A stretch of DNA of 40,165 nucleotides from Candidatus Heimdallarchaeota archaeon (GTDB taxonomy: Archaea; Asgardarchaeota; Heimdallarchaeia; Heimdallarchaeales; Heimdallarchaeaceae), in the NCBI GenBank assembly GCA_016839945.1, contig JAEOTE010000056.1, positions 1-40,165 of the forward strand, read 5' to 3'. Of the stretch, positions 16,381-24,452 are shown in pieces (the first letter of the stretch is position 1; each line of letters opens with the position of its first letter). A program made the translations under genes and the position numbers. The notes below the pieces were generated by a model, which did no database searches, was not told the DNA's origin, and saw nothing but the letters and a program-made list of their open reading frames with translations.

Positions 16381-17413
16381 TCTTCATCCTCTCTAGGTTT
16401 TTTAAAGCAGTAATTATTTCGTCTCCTATAACTTGCGGAAGTACTTTATCTTCTAGGATTATTTTACCTTTACTTCTGATTACTTCACCAATTATTGAAA
16501 CAGGAATGCGTTGCTTTTCTAAATAATTTACTATTTTGTTAGCTTTCTCTTTTTCTGCTCCTACAATTAGGAGACCAGAAGAGATTAATCGATAAGGATC
16601 GAATTTTAACCAATTAGCTAATTTTTGAATAATGGGAGAAATTACTGGTTTTGTTTTTATATCTATACCAATTTCTCTATATGCAACTATTTCAGTTAGT
16701 GCTCCAAATATTCCCCCTTCAGTAGCATCATGTATTAATGAAGGTTTGAAAATTCTGTTCAAATCTAAAGCTAAATCAACAATTCCTATTTGAGAGCCTA
16801 TTCTCTTCCCCTTTTCGATTTCGCTTTTGCTTAATATAGCTTTAATAAAATCTTCTGCTTCTTCAATGATTATCCCTATTCCTTCTGCTCCTATATATCC
16901 AACAGCTAACACTAAATCTTCATGTGAAAGTTCATTAGGAACAGAATAATCAGAAGGAACAAATCCTATCATATGTCCAGAGACTATGATTGAATTGACT
17001 GATTTTGATATTTCTGTATGACCTCCCAATATCGTAATTCCATAAGATAAGCATTGTTCATGTATTTGCTCCTGTATTTTTGATATCTCTTGAAAGGAAG
17101 TTCCATATGGTGCAATAATAGTTGGTAGAAATCCAAATGGGAGAGCTCCGGAACATGCTAAATCATTTGAGTTAACAATAACAGCATATTGGCCTGGTTC
17201 GGGTGTAGGAAATGTTATTGGATCAGATTTTACAACAACAAGTACTTCTGAAGTATTATTATAGAATTCTTGAGCTTTAACTTTCCCTTTTTCTATATCT
17301 ATAATAGCTACATCTCCCCCTATTCTTCCTGCTTCTAACACTCCATTATTTTCATACCCTCTAAGATTAATAATATCTTTCAGCTGAGAAAGTGGGAGTT
17401 TTCCTTCATCCAT
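16370..17413 (-). CDS. AIR synthase/HypE-superfamily protein
   Basis: This 347-residue ATP-dependent PurM/HypE/ThiL-type fold shows AGRIGGDVAIID, VNSNDLACSGALPFGFLP, TILGGHTEISK and IHDATEGGIFGAL, the four conserved patches that build the ATP site in this superfamily. It is closest in pattern to HypE-like proteins, but the HypE C-terminal Cys (PRIC tail) that carries the cyano group is absent: the protein ends LERMKNDN. It is therefore not a genuine hydrogenase maturation HypE. It overlaps bud32 by 11 bases and is probably co-transcribed with it. The substrate is unknown. Confidence 0.8.
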   Translation of the reverse strand: MDEGKLPLSQLKDIINLRGYENNGVLEAGRIGGDVAIIDIEKGKVKAQEFYNNTSEVLVVVKSDPITFPTPEPGQYAVIVNSNDLACSGALPFGFLPTIIAPYGTSFQEISKIQEQIHEQCLSYGITILGGHTEISKSVNSIIVSGHMIGFVPSDYSVPNELSHEDLVLAVGYIGAEGIGIIIEEAEDFIKAILSKSEIEKGKRIGSQIGIVDLALDLNRIFKPSLIHDATEGGIFGALTEIVAYREIGIDIKTKPVISPIIQKLANWLKFDPYRLISSGLLIVGAEKEKANKIVNYLEKQRIPVSIIGEVIRSKGKIILEDKVLPQVIGDEIITALKNLERMKNDN

Positions 17414-17490
17414 TAAAAAACGTTAGATATAACGTTTCTAAAAGTTTTCTTATAAGATAAAAATCAATTTAGAGCGAAAAGAAAATAAAG

Positions 17491-18444
17491 TTAGAAACCC
17501 ATTGTGTGAAGTATGTGTTTAACAATTTTAAATTTGTAACCAACATTAATAACATCATTAACATCAGTTGTCATACCAACTAACAATTTTCCATCTGTAC
17601 AATCTTCAACAATTATTTGAACAACTTCTGCATTCAAAGCTTTAATTTCATTCTCTGACTTAATCATTTCATAGATTACTCGTGGATATTTTGTTAGAGT
17701 CTCTAATACGTAGACTATTTTTCTTTCCTCAAGATTACCAGCATACAACTCGCCCATAGTACCCCCCTCCTTGGGAAAGATATAAGCTGAAGCAGCAGGA
17801 GAATCGCAACTTCTTATAGATGAGAATAATAGAGATGTAATTGCTCTTTTATTAGCTTCATTGAGAATTTCTTGTGTCATTTCACTTGTATCGATCTTAG
17901 GAACTGTTTCAAATGGTTTTATTTCCTCGTAAGTTTCAATTTTTTCATCAATTTGTTCTTTGTGGATTGTACGTTCCATTGGTGCAATTATTTCAGGTTT
18001 CTCAATTCCTAGTCTGGAAAATATCCTGTCTATTTCATTGTCTATTCTAGGAGGTGTTCGATCCATTAGTGATTTACATACAATATCTAACAACTCATAG
18101 TTAGTGTTATTGTGCCAACCAAAGAGAATACTGCTTCCAAGATTCTTTATATATTCCAAGATGTTTGGACGTATCTCTGCACTTATATTTTCTACTCTAG
18201 AGACGAACAACAATGTTATATCAATGAAGGTGATATATGTAGCTCTATAACGACCTCTAAAAATAGTAATTTCGAAATATCTTCTTACCCACTGATAAAA
18301 TTCAATAGGTTGAATAAAATACTTGTAGACTTCTTCTCTTTCATACTCGTCTCTAATACATTCTACTTCGTATATATTCTGTCCTTTGTTATCATAAACA
18401 ATAACTGCAACTAAAGGATTTATGTCAATCTTTGGAAATGGCAT
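17491..18444 (-). CDS. Longin-like plus roadblock-like two-domain protein (KYP-domain protein 1)
   Basis: In this 317-residue protein, residues 10 to about 130 show strand-strand-helix-three strands-helix (VAVIVYDNKGQNIYEV, a helix, RYRATYITFIDITLLFVSR, ILEYIKNLG), the order expected of a longin-like fold. A charged linker (about 150-195) follows. The C-terminal roughly 115 residues form a helix-beta-beta-helix-beta-beta-helix unit, roadblock-like in topology, containing LTKYPRVIYEMIKSENEIKAL and a GKLLVGM strand. The same C-terminal unit occurs in the products of 18609-19193 and 19909-20982. Fold assignments are by eye. If right, this is an adaptor of the kind that binds Ras/Rag-like GTPases. 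It is divergently arranged with the 18609 gene across about 160 bases. Confidence 0.65.
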   Translation of the reverse strand: MPFPKIDINPLVAVIVYDNKGQNIYEVECIRDEYEREEVYKYFIQPIEFYQWVRRYFEITIFRGRYRATYITFIDITLLFVSRVENISAEIRPNILEYIKNLGSSILFGWHNNTNYELLDIVCKSLMDRTPPRIDNEIDRIFSRLGIEKPEIIAPMERTIHKEQIDEKIETYEEIKPFETVPKIDTSEMTQEILNEANKRAITSLLFSSIRSCDSPAASAYIFPKEGGTMGELYAGNLEERKIVYVLETLTKYPRVIYEMIKSENEIKALNAEVVQIIVEDCTDGKLLVGMTTDVNDVINVGYKFKIVKHILHTMGF

Positions 18445-18608
18445 AAGACCTCAACTAGTTTCTACTATGTTGTTTTTTGCTAATAAACTTTATTGGAAGA
18501 GGAAATTTTTATTATTTTTCTCAAAGAATCTAAAAAATATCGATTTTTCAATGGAGAGTAAAGAAATATTTTTAGATTTTAGTGATATATTCATATTGAG
18601 GACAAGCA

Positions 18609-19193
18609 ATGAGTCAAGAAAAAGAAACTAATGATACTCCCCAAGGAAGAATAATTTCTCAAAAAAGAAAGCCTGTAAAAAAAGATATCTTTGTAGAAAT
18701 GGAAGAAACAGCTTATGAAACATTAAACATACCGAAGAAAAAGATAAAATCGGGACAATATCTACGTGACTTTTTAAGAGAAACATCAACGGCGGAAGCA
18801 GTAAATGAAGCTATACGAGTAACAATTGATGCTTTACTTGATAGTATAGCTGGGGAGATGAAATCTTTGTCAGCAGCTTCTCTTGTACCGCATCCTGAGA
18901 GTCAAGAGACAAAAGCTATAGTTAGGGGGCCTCTAAACAGAGATATAGTAAAACGAATTTTAGCTATATTCAGGAAGTATCCTCCTGTCATTAATGATTT
19001 ACTTGGATCTGATGAAGAGATAAAAGTACTTGATACAGGAATTGGATATGTTGTCCTAGAAAATTGTCAGAAGGATAACTATCTAGTAGGGATTGTACAA
19101 AGACAAAAAGATGTTGATGAATTATCAAGAAGATTACGTCATGTTCAGAATGTTGTTGTAGATAATACTCTACTCCTAGACGAGATTCAATAA
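18609..19193 (+). CDS. Roadblock-like protein (KYP-domain protein 2)
   Basis: This 194-residue protein starts with a basic, probably disordered stretch of about 35 residues (QKRKPVKKD) and a short helical linker. From about residue 65 it has the same domain as its neighbours: a long helix, two strands, the FRKYPPVINDLLGSDEEIKVLD segment (here by its ends FRKYPPVIN and EEIKVLD), a VVLENC strand, a YLVGIV strand and a final helix. It lacks the longin-like N-terminal domain of its two relatives. The ATG follows GAGG and a TATA-like GATATATTCATAT at about 18580. It ends 9 bases from the convergent gene at 19203. It may be a binding partner of the other KYP-domain proteins, since roadblock domains dimerise, but that is inference. 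Confidence 0.65.
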   Translation: MSQEKETNDTPQGRIISQKRKPVKKDIFVEMEETAYETLNIPKKKIKSGQYLRDFLRETSTAEAVNEAIRVTIDALLDSIAGEMKSLSAASLVPHPESQETKAIVRGPLNRDIVKRILAIFRKYPPVINDLLGSDEEIKVLDTGIGYVVLENCQKDNYLVGIVQRQKDVDELSRRLRHVQNVVVDNTLLLDEIQ

Positions 19194-19202
19194 TACTTGT
19201 GT

Positions 19203-19850
19203 TTATTGTTCCAAATCAGCTTTGCATTTAGGACATTTATTTTCAATCTTCTTTATTTCATGAAAGCAATTCCAGCATATTTTGCTAGAAGGTTTCTCAA
19301 GAGAATAAACTGATACTTTCTCTTTAAATCCTTTTATAAACAGTATAGCTTGACTCTTTCTAGTTTTCCTTTCTCTTGTCACTATTATGTTAAGAATAAA
19401 ATACAAAACAATTGCAGCAGAACCTATACCTAGTAAAACAAAACCTGGAATTCTTAAAGAAATTGAACTAAAGAAACTTAAAACAATGAATGGAACTAGA
19501 ACTAGTGTTAAAAGTAACAGAATAATCCATAAACTGTACCTCAAACCTAAGAATTCTTTCTTCATCCAATTGTTCAACGAGCTAGGAACCAAGGTTTGAC
19601 TGTAACTTGATTCTATATTTAGGATATTATTTTCCTCCAAGTCTTCCACTAATACAGTGATTCGACCAAATCCACTTCTAAAATATATTTTTAATTGTTT
19701 AGGGTTAGATTGATCTACTTTGTAACCTTGTTTCTCATATTCTTCATTCAAATAATCAAACAACATAGAGATATCTTTGATATTACATCTCAACTCATCA
19801 GATTCAAGAATATCTCTTATCTCATCTTGATTTATAATGGCTTTCACCAA
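19203..19850 (-). CDS. Two-helix membrane protein with C-terminal zinc ribbon
   Basis: In this 215-residue protein, residues 1 to about 95 are a soluble alpha/beta domain. Two transmembrane helices (about 103-128 and 133-155) follow, then a short basic region, and a C-terminal zinc ribbon with CWNC and CPKC knuckles. No known family comes to mind. The start codon is TTG at 19850, or GTG one codon later, and no ATG is available in this region. It follows the KYP-domain gene 19909-20982 on the same strand by 58 bases, so an operon with that gene and the acidic protein upstream is likely. Confidence 0.65.
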   Translation of the reverse strand: MVKAIINQDEIRDILESDELRCNIKDISMLFDYLNEEYEKQGYKVDQSNPKQLKIYFRSGFGRITVLVEDLEENNILNIESSYSQTLVPSSLNNWMKKEFLGLRYSLWIILLLLTLVLVPFIVLSFFSSISLRIPGFVLLGIGSAAIVLYFILNIIVTRERKTRKSQAILFIKGFKEKVSVYSLEKPSSKICWNCFHEIKKIENKCPKCKADLEQ

Positions 19851-19867
19851 CTAATTAAGTTAAGAAT

Positions 19868-19882
19868 AACCTAATTAAGGTT
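19868..19882. promoter_or_regulatory. Inverted repeat upstream of the 19850 start
   Basis: AACCT-AATTA-AGGTT has perfect five-base arms and lies 18 bases before the minus-strand start at 19850. CTAATTAAG also occurs a few bases away (about 19852), which makes a direct repeat. It could be an operator overlapping the promoter, or a weak hairpin between the two genes. Confidence 0.3.
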
Positions 19883-19908
19883 ACCTAATAAAAAATTGAT
19901 TAATGATT

Positions 19909-20982
19909 CTAGAATGAAGTTTTTAAGAACTCATCAATCATTGTTTTAACAACGGCTAATCTTTTAGCAATAATAGGAATTTCTTCTTTATTTTTCGTGA
20001 TGCCTACCAGCATTCCACTCTCCGTTTCTTCAAGAATAACTACTCCATCACCTGCATCTAAGGTCTTTTCTTGTGTTCCACTATCTAATGTTTGTTTAAT
20101 AACTTCAGGATATTTTGAGAGAATTCCTAAAACAAAATCTGCGTGTTTATCAGACATTCCATAAGTAAGTGTTTCAAGTTTTCCTGTAGCTCCTGTAGCA
20201 ACAAAACAAACACCTGACTTTGTTGATAATCCCTTAATAACAGATGATAACACTCTTTCAATAGACTGCCTTTTTGTTTCTTCTAAAAGCTGTTGTGTTA
20301 ATTGTACTTTTTTATCATCTTTCACCTCTACAGGTGCATCTGCTTTTACACCTACAAACTCTAGTAGATTTTCTACTTTTCCTGATTCTGAAGGAGTTGA
20401 TGGTGCATGGGTGGGTTGCGTTGCAGGTTGAGTTGTAGGTTGAGTTGGTCTTGAAGGTGGAGTGTGACTCTCAGTTTGAGCTTGTTCTCTAAGCTCTTGT
20501 ACAGTAGGAGTATGTGGTTCTGAAACAACAACTTGTTGAGGTTTTTTAGTTGGAAAATAATCATATTTTATTTGACTTGATGCTCTTTCTGAAATTAGAT
20601 CACCCAACTTCTTTATTAAAGCAGTTTGGGATTTTGGTTCCATTTTATCAATAGAACCATAATCTTTGAGCTGATCTACTAATTTCTCTTTGATTAATCC
20701 GATAATTTTTGCAGCTGCATCATCTGGTATATCTGGCATAAACATACTTGCTAATACTATATTATAGAATATGTGATAATCAACTCGAAAAACATCATTA
20801 ATAAGAGAAATAGTGCTTGATTTCTTGAGCTCCTCCCTTGTTTTAGTACTTGTATCAATTACTTGAAAAACTGTTGAAAAAGGTGTTTTTTGATTTATAA
20901 CTTTATCAAAAATCATATCCTCTTCTAAAGTAAAAAGACTAAAACCAACGAATTTTTCCCAAGGTAAATCAAAGTCACTCAT
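19909..20982 (-). CDS. Longin-like plus roadblock-like protein with Pro/Thr-rich linker (KYP-domain protein 3)
   Basis: In this 357-residue protein, the N-terminal roughly 140 residues show a longin-like order (FVGFSLFTLEEDMIF, helix, strands STISLINDVFRVDY and FYNIVLASMF, then helices). Residues of about 150-205 are a low-complexity Pro/Thr/Gln linker (SRPTQPTTQPATQPTHAP). The C-terminal roughly 125 residues repeat the shared domain: helix RQSIERVLSSVIKGL, strands, LSKYPEVIKQTL, LDAGDGVVILEE, GMLVGITK, and a final helix. It has the same architecture as the 17491 product. It sits between the acidic protein (upstream, 65 bases) and the zinc-ribbon membrane protein (downstream, 58 bases). The fold and the GTPase-adaptor role are inferred. 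Confidence 0.65.
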   Translation of the reverse strand: MSDFDLPWEKFVGFSLFTLEEDMIFDKVINQKTPFSTVFQVIDTSTKTREELKKSSTISLINDVFRVDYHIFYNIVLASMFMPDIPDDAAAKIIGLIKEKLVDQLKDYGSIDKMEPKSQTALIKKLGDLISERASSQIKYDYFPTKKPQQVVVSEPHTPTVQELREQAQTESHTPPSRPTQPTTQPATQPTHAPSTPSESGKVENLLEFVGVKADAPVEVKDDKKVQLTQQLLEETKRQSIERVLSSVIKGLSTKSGVCFVATGATGKLETLTYGMSDKHADFVLGILSKYPEVIKQTLDSGTQEKTLDAGDGVVILEETESGMLVGITKNKEEIPIIAKRLAVVKTMIDEFLKTSF

Positions 20983-21047
20983 TTTTTACTCCTAATCAAT
21001 TAATAATAATTGTATAACATATTTAAGACTTTATTGAAGATTAATAA

Positions 21048-22235
21048 TTACTTCTTCTTCTTTTCCTCTTTCTTTTTCGATTTTTTCTCTCTTCTTTCTT
21101 TGGATTTCTCCCATTTCTTCCATTTTTTCACATTTTTAGTAGACTCTTGACCAAAAATAACTGCTGAATAAGCTCTTCCTTCTGTTTGACCAAGATCTCG
21201 TACTTGAAATTCTTCTTCTTCTCGTTTTTTTGTTTCCGCTAGCATTTGTTGAATTATTTCTTCCCTTCTTTGCGTTAATTCATCATCTATTTCTGGCATA
21301 ACAACTTCTGGTTCAACTGCTAGTTCTTGTTCTACCACTACTTCTGGTTCTTGTTCTACCACTACTTCTGGTTCTTGTTCTACCACTACTTCTGGTTCTT
21401 GTTCTACCACTACTTCTGGTTCTTGTTCTACCACTACTTCTGGTTCAGGTTCAATTACTTGTTCTATAATTGGCTCTATAATAGTTTTTTCTAATTCTAA
21501 GGGTATAACGTCTTCTTGAGTAATAGGAACACTAGTAGTTTCATTTATGAAGATCATTTCATGCACGTCTTCTGGGATATTCTCAGGTTGAATCTGAACA
21601 TTTTCATTTATAATAGGATTAGTGACTATAGGTTGAGATAAATCAACAGGTTCCAATTCTTTTAGTTGTTCTTCCAAGAAAGGTTCTTCTACAGAAACAA
21701 CTTCTTTTTCTATTTCTTCTTTAATTTCAACAATTTCTGCAGGTTCTATTTCTGCTTCTACTTCTAGTGGTTCTGCATCTACTATTTCATCTATTTCTTC
21801 TACTTGTATCTCTGTATCTATCTCTTCATCAACAGGTTCGTCAAGATCTACATCTGCTAGATCTATCTCAGAAACTAAGGATTCTGTTTCTTTTATCGCA
21901 GCTTCTTCTGATGGGAGAGGAATTTGTTCTTGCTCTATTATTTCCTGTATTTCTTCTTGTTCTAATTCTGTTTTGACTTCTTCTAAATCCTCACCAGAAA
22001 CAGCTTTTGCTAAACCAATAGTTGCTTCTTCCAAAGCTATCGATCTTTCTATTTTTTTCTCTTCAGCTATATCAGGGGATTCAACAACTGGTTTTTCTAA
22101 GATTACCTCATCTACAGATTTTTCTTTCTCTCTAAGCGTTTTTTCTTTTGCTAAATTGTATAAGTATTGGGCAAATCGAGTAATATTCTTTTTATCCCAA
22201 TCTAGTTTTTCTTTGTCTTCGTTGTTTGAAACCAT
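21048..22235 (-). CDS. Highly acidic repeat protein with basic C-terminal tail
   Basis: The 395-residue product is mostly Glu, Val, Ile, Pro and Asp, and very acidic from about residue 40 to 330. A tandem eight-residue repeat, EQEPEVVV, occurs five times near residues 262-302. The C-terminus reverses charge abruptly into a Lys/Arg/Glu helix (KKWKKWEKSKERREKKSKKK). The first 35 residues are a charged amphipathic helix. No enzyme motif, signal peptide or membrane segment is visible, so it is probably a largely disordered scaffold. It is the first gene of a minus-strand run with 19909-20982 and 19203-19850, which suggests it works with the roadblock-like protein. The Lys-rich end makes a T/C-rich tract on the plus strand. 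Confidence 0.65.
   Translation of the reverse strand: MVSNNEDKEKLDWDKKNITRFAQYLYNLAKEKTLREKEKSVDEVILEKPVVESPDIAEEKKIERSIALEEATIGLAKAVSGEDLEEVKTELEQEEIQEIIEQEQIPLPSEEAAIKETESLVSEIDLADVDLDEPVDEEIDTEIQVEEIDEIVDAEPLEVEAEIEPAEIVEIKEEIEKEVVSVEEPFLEEQLKELEPVDLSQPIVTNPIINENVQIQPENIPEDVHEMIFINETTSVPITQEDVIPLELEKTIIEPIIEQVIEPEPEVVVEQEPEVVVEQEPEVVVEQEPEVVVEQEPEVVVEQELAVEPEVVMPEIDDELTQRREEIIQQMLAETKKREEEEFQVRDLGQTEGRAYSAVIFGQESTKNVKKWKKWEKSKERREKKSKKKEEKKKK
21331..21450 (-). repeat. 24-bp tandem repeat, five units, inside the acidic protein gene
   Basis: The plus-strand unit TCTACCACTACTTCTGGTTC plus TTGT repeats in perfect register at 21331, 21355, 21379, 21403 and 21427. The last unit diverges at its end. 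The length is a multiple of three, so copy-number change keeps the frame. The near-identity of units at DNA level indicates recent expansion. Confidence 0.9.
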
Positions 22236-22447
22236 GAGATAATCACTTATCTGTGACAGTTAGAATCTTTAGTCACACTACTTTTTTTGTCTTATTAATC
22301 TTTCTTAACTTCTTAGATACTTAAATTCATTCCGCGATTAAGTTCTTTAATTTAGGTTTCTTTGTTGTTCTTACTATAATTATTTTGCTTTAGTACTAGC
22401 ATAATAGAAAACTAAAATTTAATAACTATACAATTTAATATTAGTTG

Positions 22448-23494
22448 ATGAGTGAATCACTAAAACCTTCTTTGATGCAGTTGTTAAGCTCTTTTTCCTA
22501 TTATTTTGTAGATGAAGCTCGAAAGGCAACAGGTAATGATATTCAAGAAGTAAAAATAAATGATCTTGAATACTCTAAAGCTAGTGGTCGTTTTGGTGAT
22601 GTATACGTTGTAGATGTTTTCTATTCATCAAATTTTGGGGAACACAAAAGCAAGCTAGCTATTAAATTTATCGAAGACGTTAGTGATGTAATAACTGAAA
22701 TCAAAAATTCATCATTTCTAGAAAAGAAGTTTTCAACACGTTCTTTTGTAAAAATTCCACGCTATATTTTTGTTAATTTAAAAACTCCCACATTTATAGC
22801 TTATGAAGGAATAACAGGTATTAATTATGAAGACGCCTTAAATGTTGAAAATAAAAGCTTCTGGGCAGGATATGTGCTCTCTATAATTCATGAAGGTAAA
22901 CCTAAACCTGTAATAATCGACATCTATGAAGAGCTGTATAGAAGATTAATTTTAGCTATATTTGGTGGAGATGATGAAGAACAAGAGATTATGGAGAAAT
23001 CAAAAGCATTGATTGAAATGGTAGCTTCATCACAAGGAGGAAGTGATGCTTTTGGAGATTTTCACCAAAGTAATTTAATGATTAGAGCTAGCCCTCAAAA
23101 TGAAATTGTTAGTATAGCATTAATTGATCCAACATTCTGGATGCAAGGATCTTTTGACAGGTTTGAAGATATTGGGACATTTTTTGGAAGACAAGTATTT
23201 CTAGAGTACAGGGAAACTAAATCACTTGAGAAAACAATTGAAGAGGTTGAAAAATTTATTGAAGGATATAATGTGCATCTAAAAGAGATATATGGTGTTC
23301 TCTTGGAAGAGATGTATCCTAAAGGATATCCTCTAGATTTATTTTTGTCAACTTGGGCAATGATGGATATTATTGATAAAACAAACAACTTGAATGTTTC
23401 TCATGACCATCCAGATGTTCTTCTACTAAAAGAACTTGCATATACTTTCTTAACTGATCAACCAGTTGGTAGAGTTATTAATTCATTTATATGA
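22448..23494 (+). CDS. Divergent kinase-like / aminoglycoside-phosphotransferase-like protein
   Basis: In this 348-residue protein the N-lobe has a Gly-containing turn (ASGRFGDVYVVDVFY, about 45-59) and the ATP-anchoring Lys in LAIKF (Lys73). The C-lobe has a catalytic loop FGDFHQSN (about 202-209), which keeps the Asp and Asn of the HGDxHxxN pattern, and a metal-binding Asp in IALIDPTF (Asp227). The catalytic residues therefore look intact. The overall look is of the APH/choline-kinase branch and not of Ser/Thr kinases, so the substrate could be a small molecule or a protein. The ATG at 22448 (TTG at 22445 is the alternative) follows a TATA-like AATTTAATAAC at about 22416. It lies 49 bases upstream of the JAMM gene and is probably expressed with it. 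Confidence 0.75.
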   Translation: MSESLKPSLMQLLSSFSYYFVDEARKATGNDIQEVKINDLEYSKASGRFGDVYVVDVFYSSNFGEHKSKLAIKFIEDVSDVITEIKNSSFLEKKFSTRSFVKIPRYIFVNLKTPTFIAYEGITGINYEDALNVENKSFWAGYVLSIIHEGKPKPVIIDIYEELYRRLILAIFGGDDEEQEIMEKSKALIEMVASSQGGSDAFGDFHQSNLMIRASPQNEIVSIALIDPTFWMQGSFDRFEDIGTFFGRQVFLEYRETKSLEKTIEEVEKFIEGYNVHLKEIYGVLLEEMYPKGYPLDLFLSTWAMMDIIDKTNNLNVSHDHPDVLLLKELAYTFLTDQPVGRVINSFI

Positions 23495-23543
23495 ATTTAA
23501 AGAGTAACAAATTTAAAGAACGAATGTTAATATTATCTGTAAG

Positions 23544-24386
23544 ATGACCCACTCCAGCAAAGATATCATGATATCTGCATTTGCTTTAGCTAAGATATTA
23601 TCAGTTGATGCTTTGGATACTTCAAAGGAATCTGCTGGAGTCTTAATTGGTTATTTTGATGAGAGTAGAAAACAACTAGTAATTACAGACTTTGATACTG
23701 GAAAGCAAAAACAAACCTCAACTTTTGTAGTATTAGATGATGAAGCTCTTGTTCAGATTGTTGAAGATCTACAGAATAGAGAAAGAAATGAATCGATCGT
23801 GGGTTGGGCGCACACCCATCCTTCTTATGGATGTTTCCTTTCTGGAACAGACAAAAGCACTCAAAGAACATATCAAAATTTATTCTCACAAGCTGTTGCA
23901 CTTGTAATCGATCCTTCAAAGTACTATGAAACTTCGCAGCAGAAAGATTTAGAGATTAAATTTTTTAGGCTAATAGATGACTTTGATTATCGTGCAATTC
24001 CTTTTGGAATATATTTTGATGACATAACTAAACATCTTTCCAATTTAGCAGAAATTGATTTGAAGTGGGAACTTCCCCAATTAGCTGAAAGTGAAGTTAG
24101 GGCTCTACATCAAAAATTAGAATCTGTTGTTTCTCCATCTTTGTTAGAAAGTGATAAACAACTTCTACATGGTTTTGTTGATGTTCTAAGTGAAACTAAG
24201 GAACAATTTGTTGATAGTGGAGAAGGGAAAGAGATACTTGAATCAATTGATGAAAAACTAAGTGACATATCGACGAATGTAACGCAGATATATAATGAGG
24301 AAACGTTTAATCTTTATGCTGCTTTAAACATTGTAGCAGTTGTAATAATTGCAATAGCTTGGTTTTTAATAGCATACTTCACATAA
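23544..24386 (+). CDS. Rpn11/CSN5-like JAMM (MPN+) metallopeptidase with C-terminal membrane anchor
   Basis: In this 280-residue protein, residues 8 to about 150 form an MPN+ domain with every catalytic ligand: Glu29 (in KESAGVLIG), His90 and His92 (GWAHTHP), Ser100 and Asp103. This is the exact spacing HxHP-x6-S-x2-D. The wording GWAHTHPSYGCFLSGTDKST closely follows eukaryotic Rpn11, as does the later QAVALVIDP and FRLI. Such enzymes cut isopeptide bonds to ubiquitin-like modifiers using zinc. Residues of about 160-250 are helical, and the last 25 (LYAALNIVAVVIIAIAWFLI) form one transmembrane helix, so the peptidase should be tail-anchored and cytoplasmic. That anchor is not part of Rpn11. 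No ubiquitin, E1 or E2 gene is in the window. Confidence 0.85.
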   Translation: MTHSSKDIMISAFALAKILSVDALDTSKESAGVLIGYFDESRKQLVITDFDTGKQKQTSTFVVLDDEALVQIVEDLQNRERNESIVGWAHTHPSYGCFLSGTDKSTQRTYQNLFSQAVALVIDPSKYYETSQQKDLEIKFFRLIDDFDYRAIPFGIYFDDITKHLSNLAEIDLKWELPQLAESEVRALHQKLESVVSPSLLESDKQLLHGFVDVLSETKEQFVDSGEGKEILESIDEKLSDISTNVTQIYNEETFNLYAALNIVAVVIIAIAWFLIAYFT

Positions 24387-24452
24387 CCAAACAATCATGA
24401 ACATTTTACATTATTAGAAGAGTTTTTCAAATGATAATATTCTTAATATTTG

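Noticed and set aside
16370-17413. Genuine HypE hydrogenase maturation protein
   Set aside because: The C-terminal cysteine motif needed for HypE chemistry is absent, and no other hyp genes are nearby.
18422-18631. Short plus-strand ORF between the divergent genes
   Set aside because: It overlaps the start of the minus-strand gene and the 5' end of the 18609 gene, has low-complexity Phe/Lys/Ser composition, and covers what looks like the promoter region.
21331-21450. CRISPR-like repeat array
   Set aside because: The 24-bp units are directly tandem without spacers and are in frame within a protein-coding gene.
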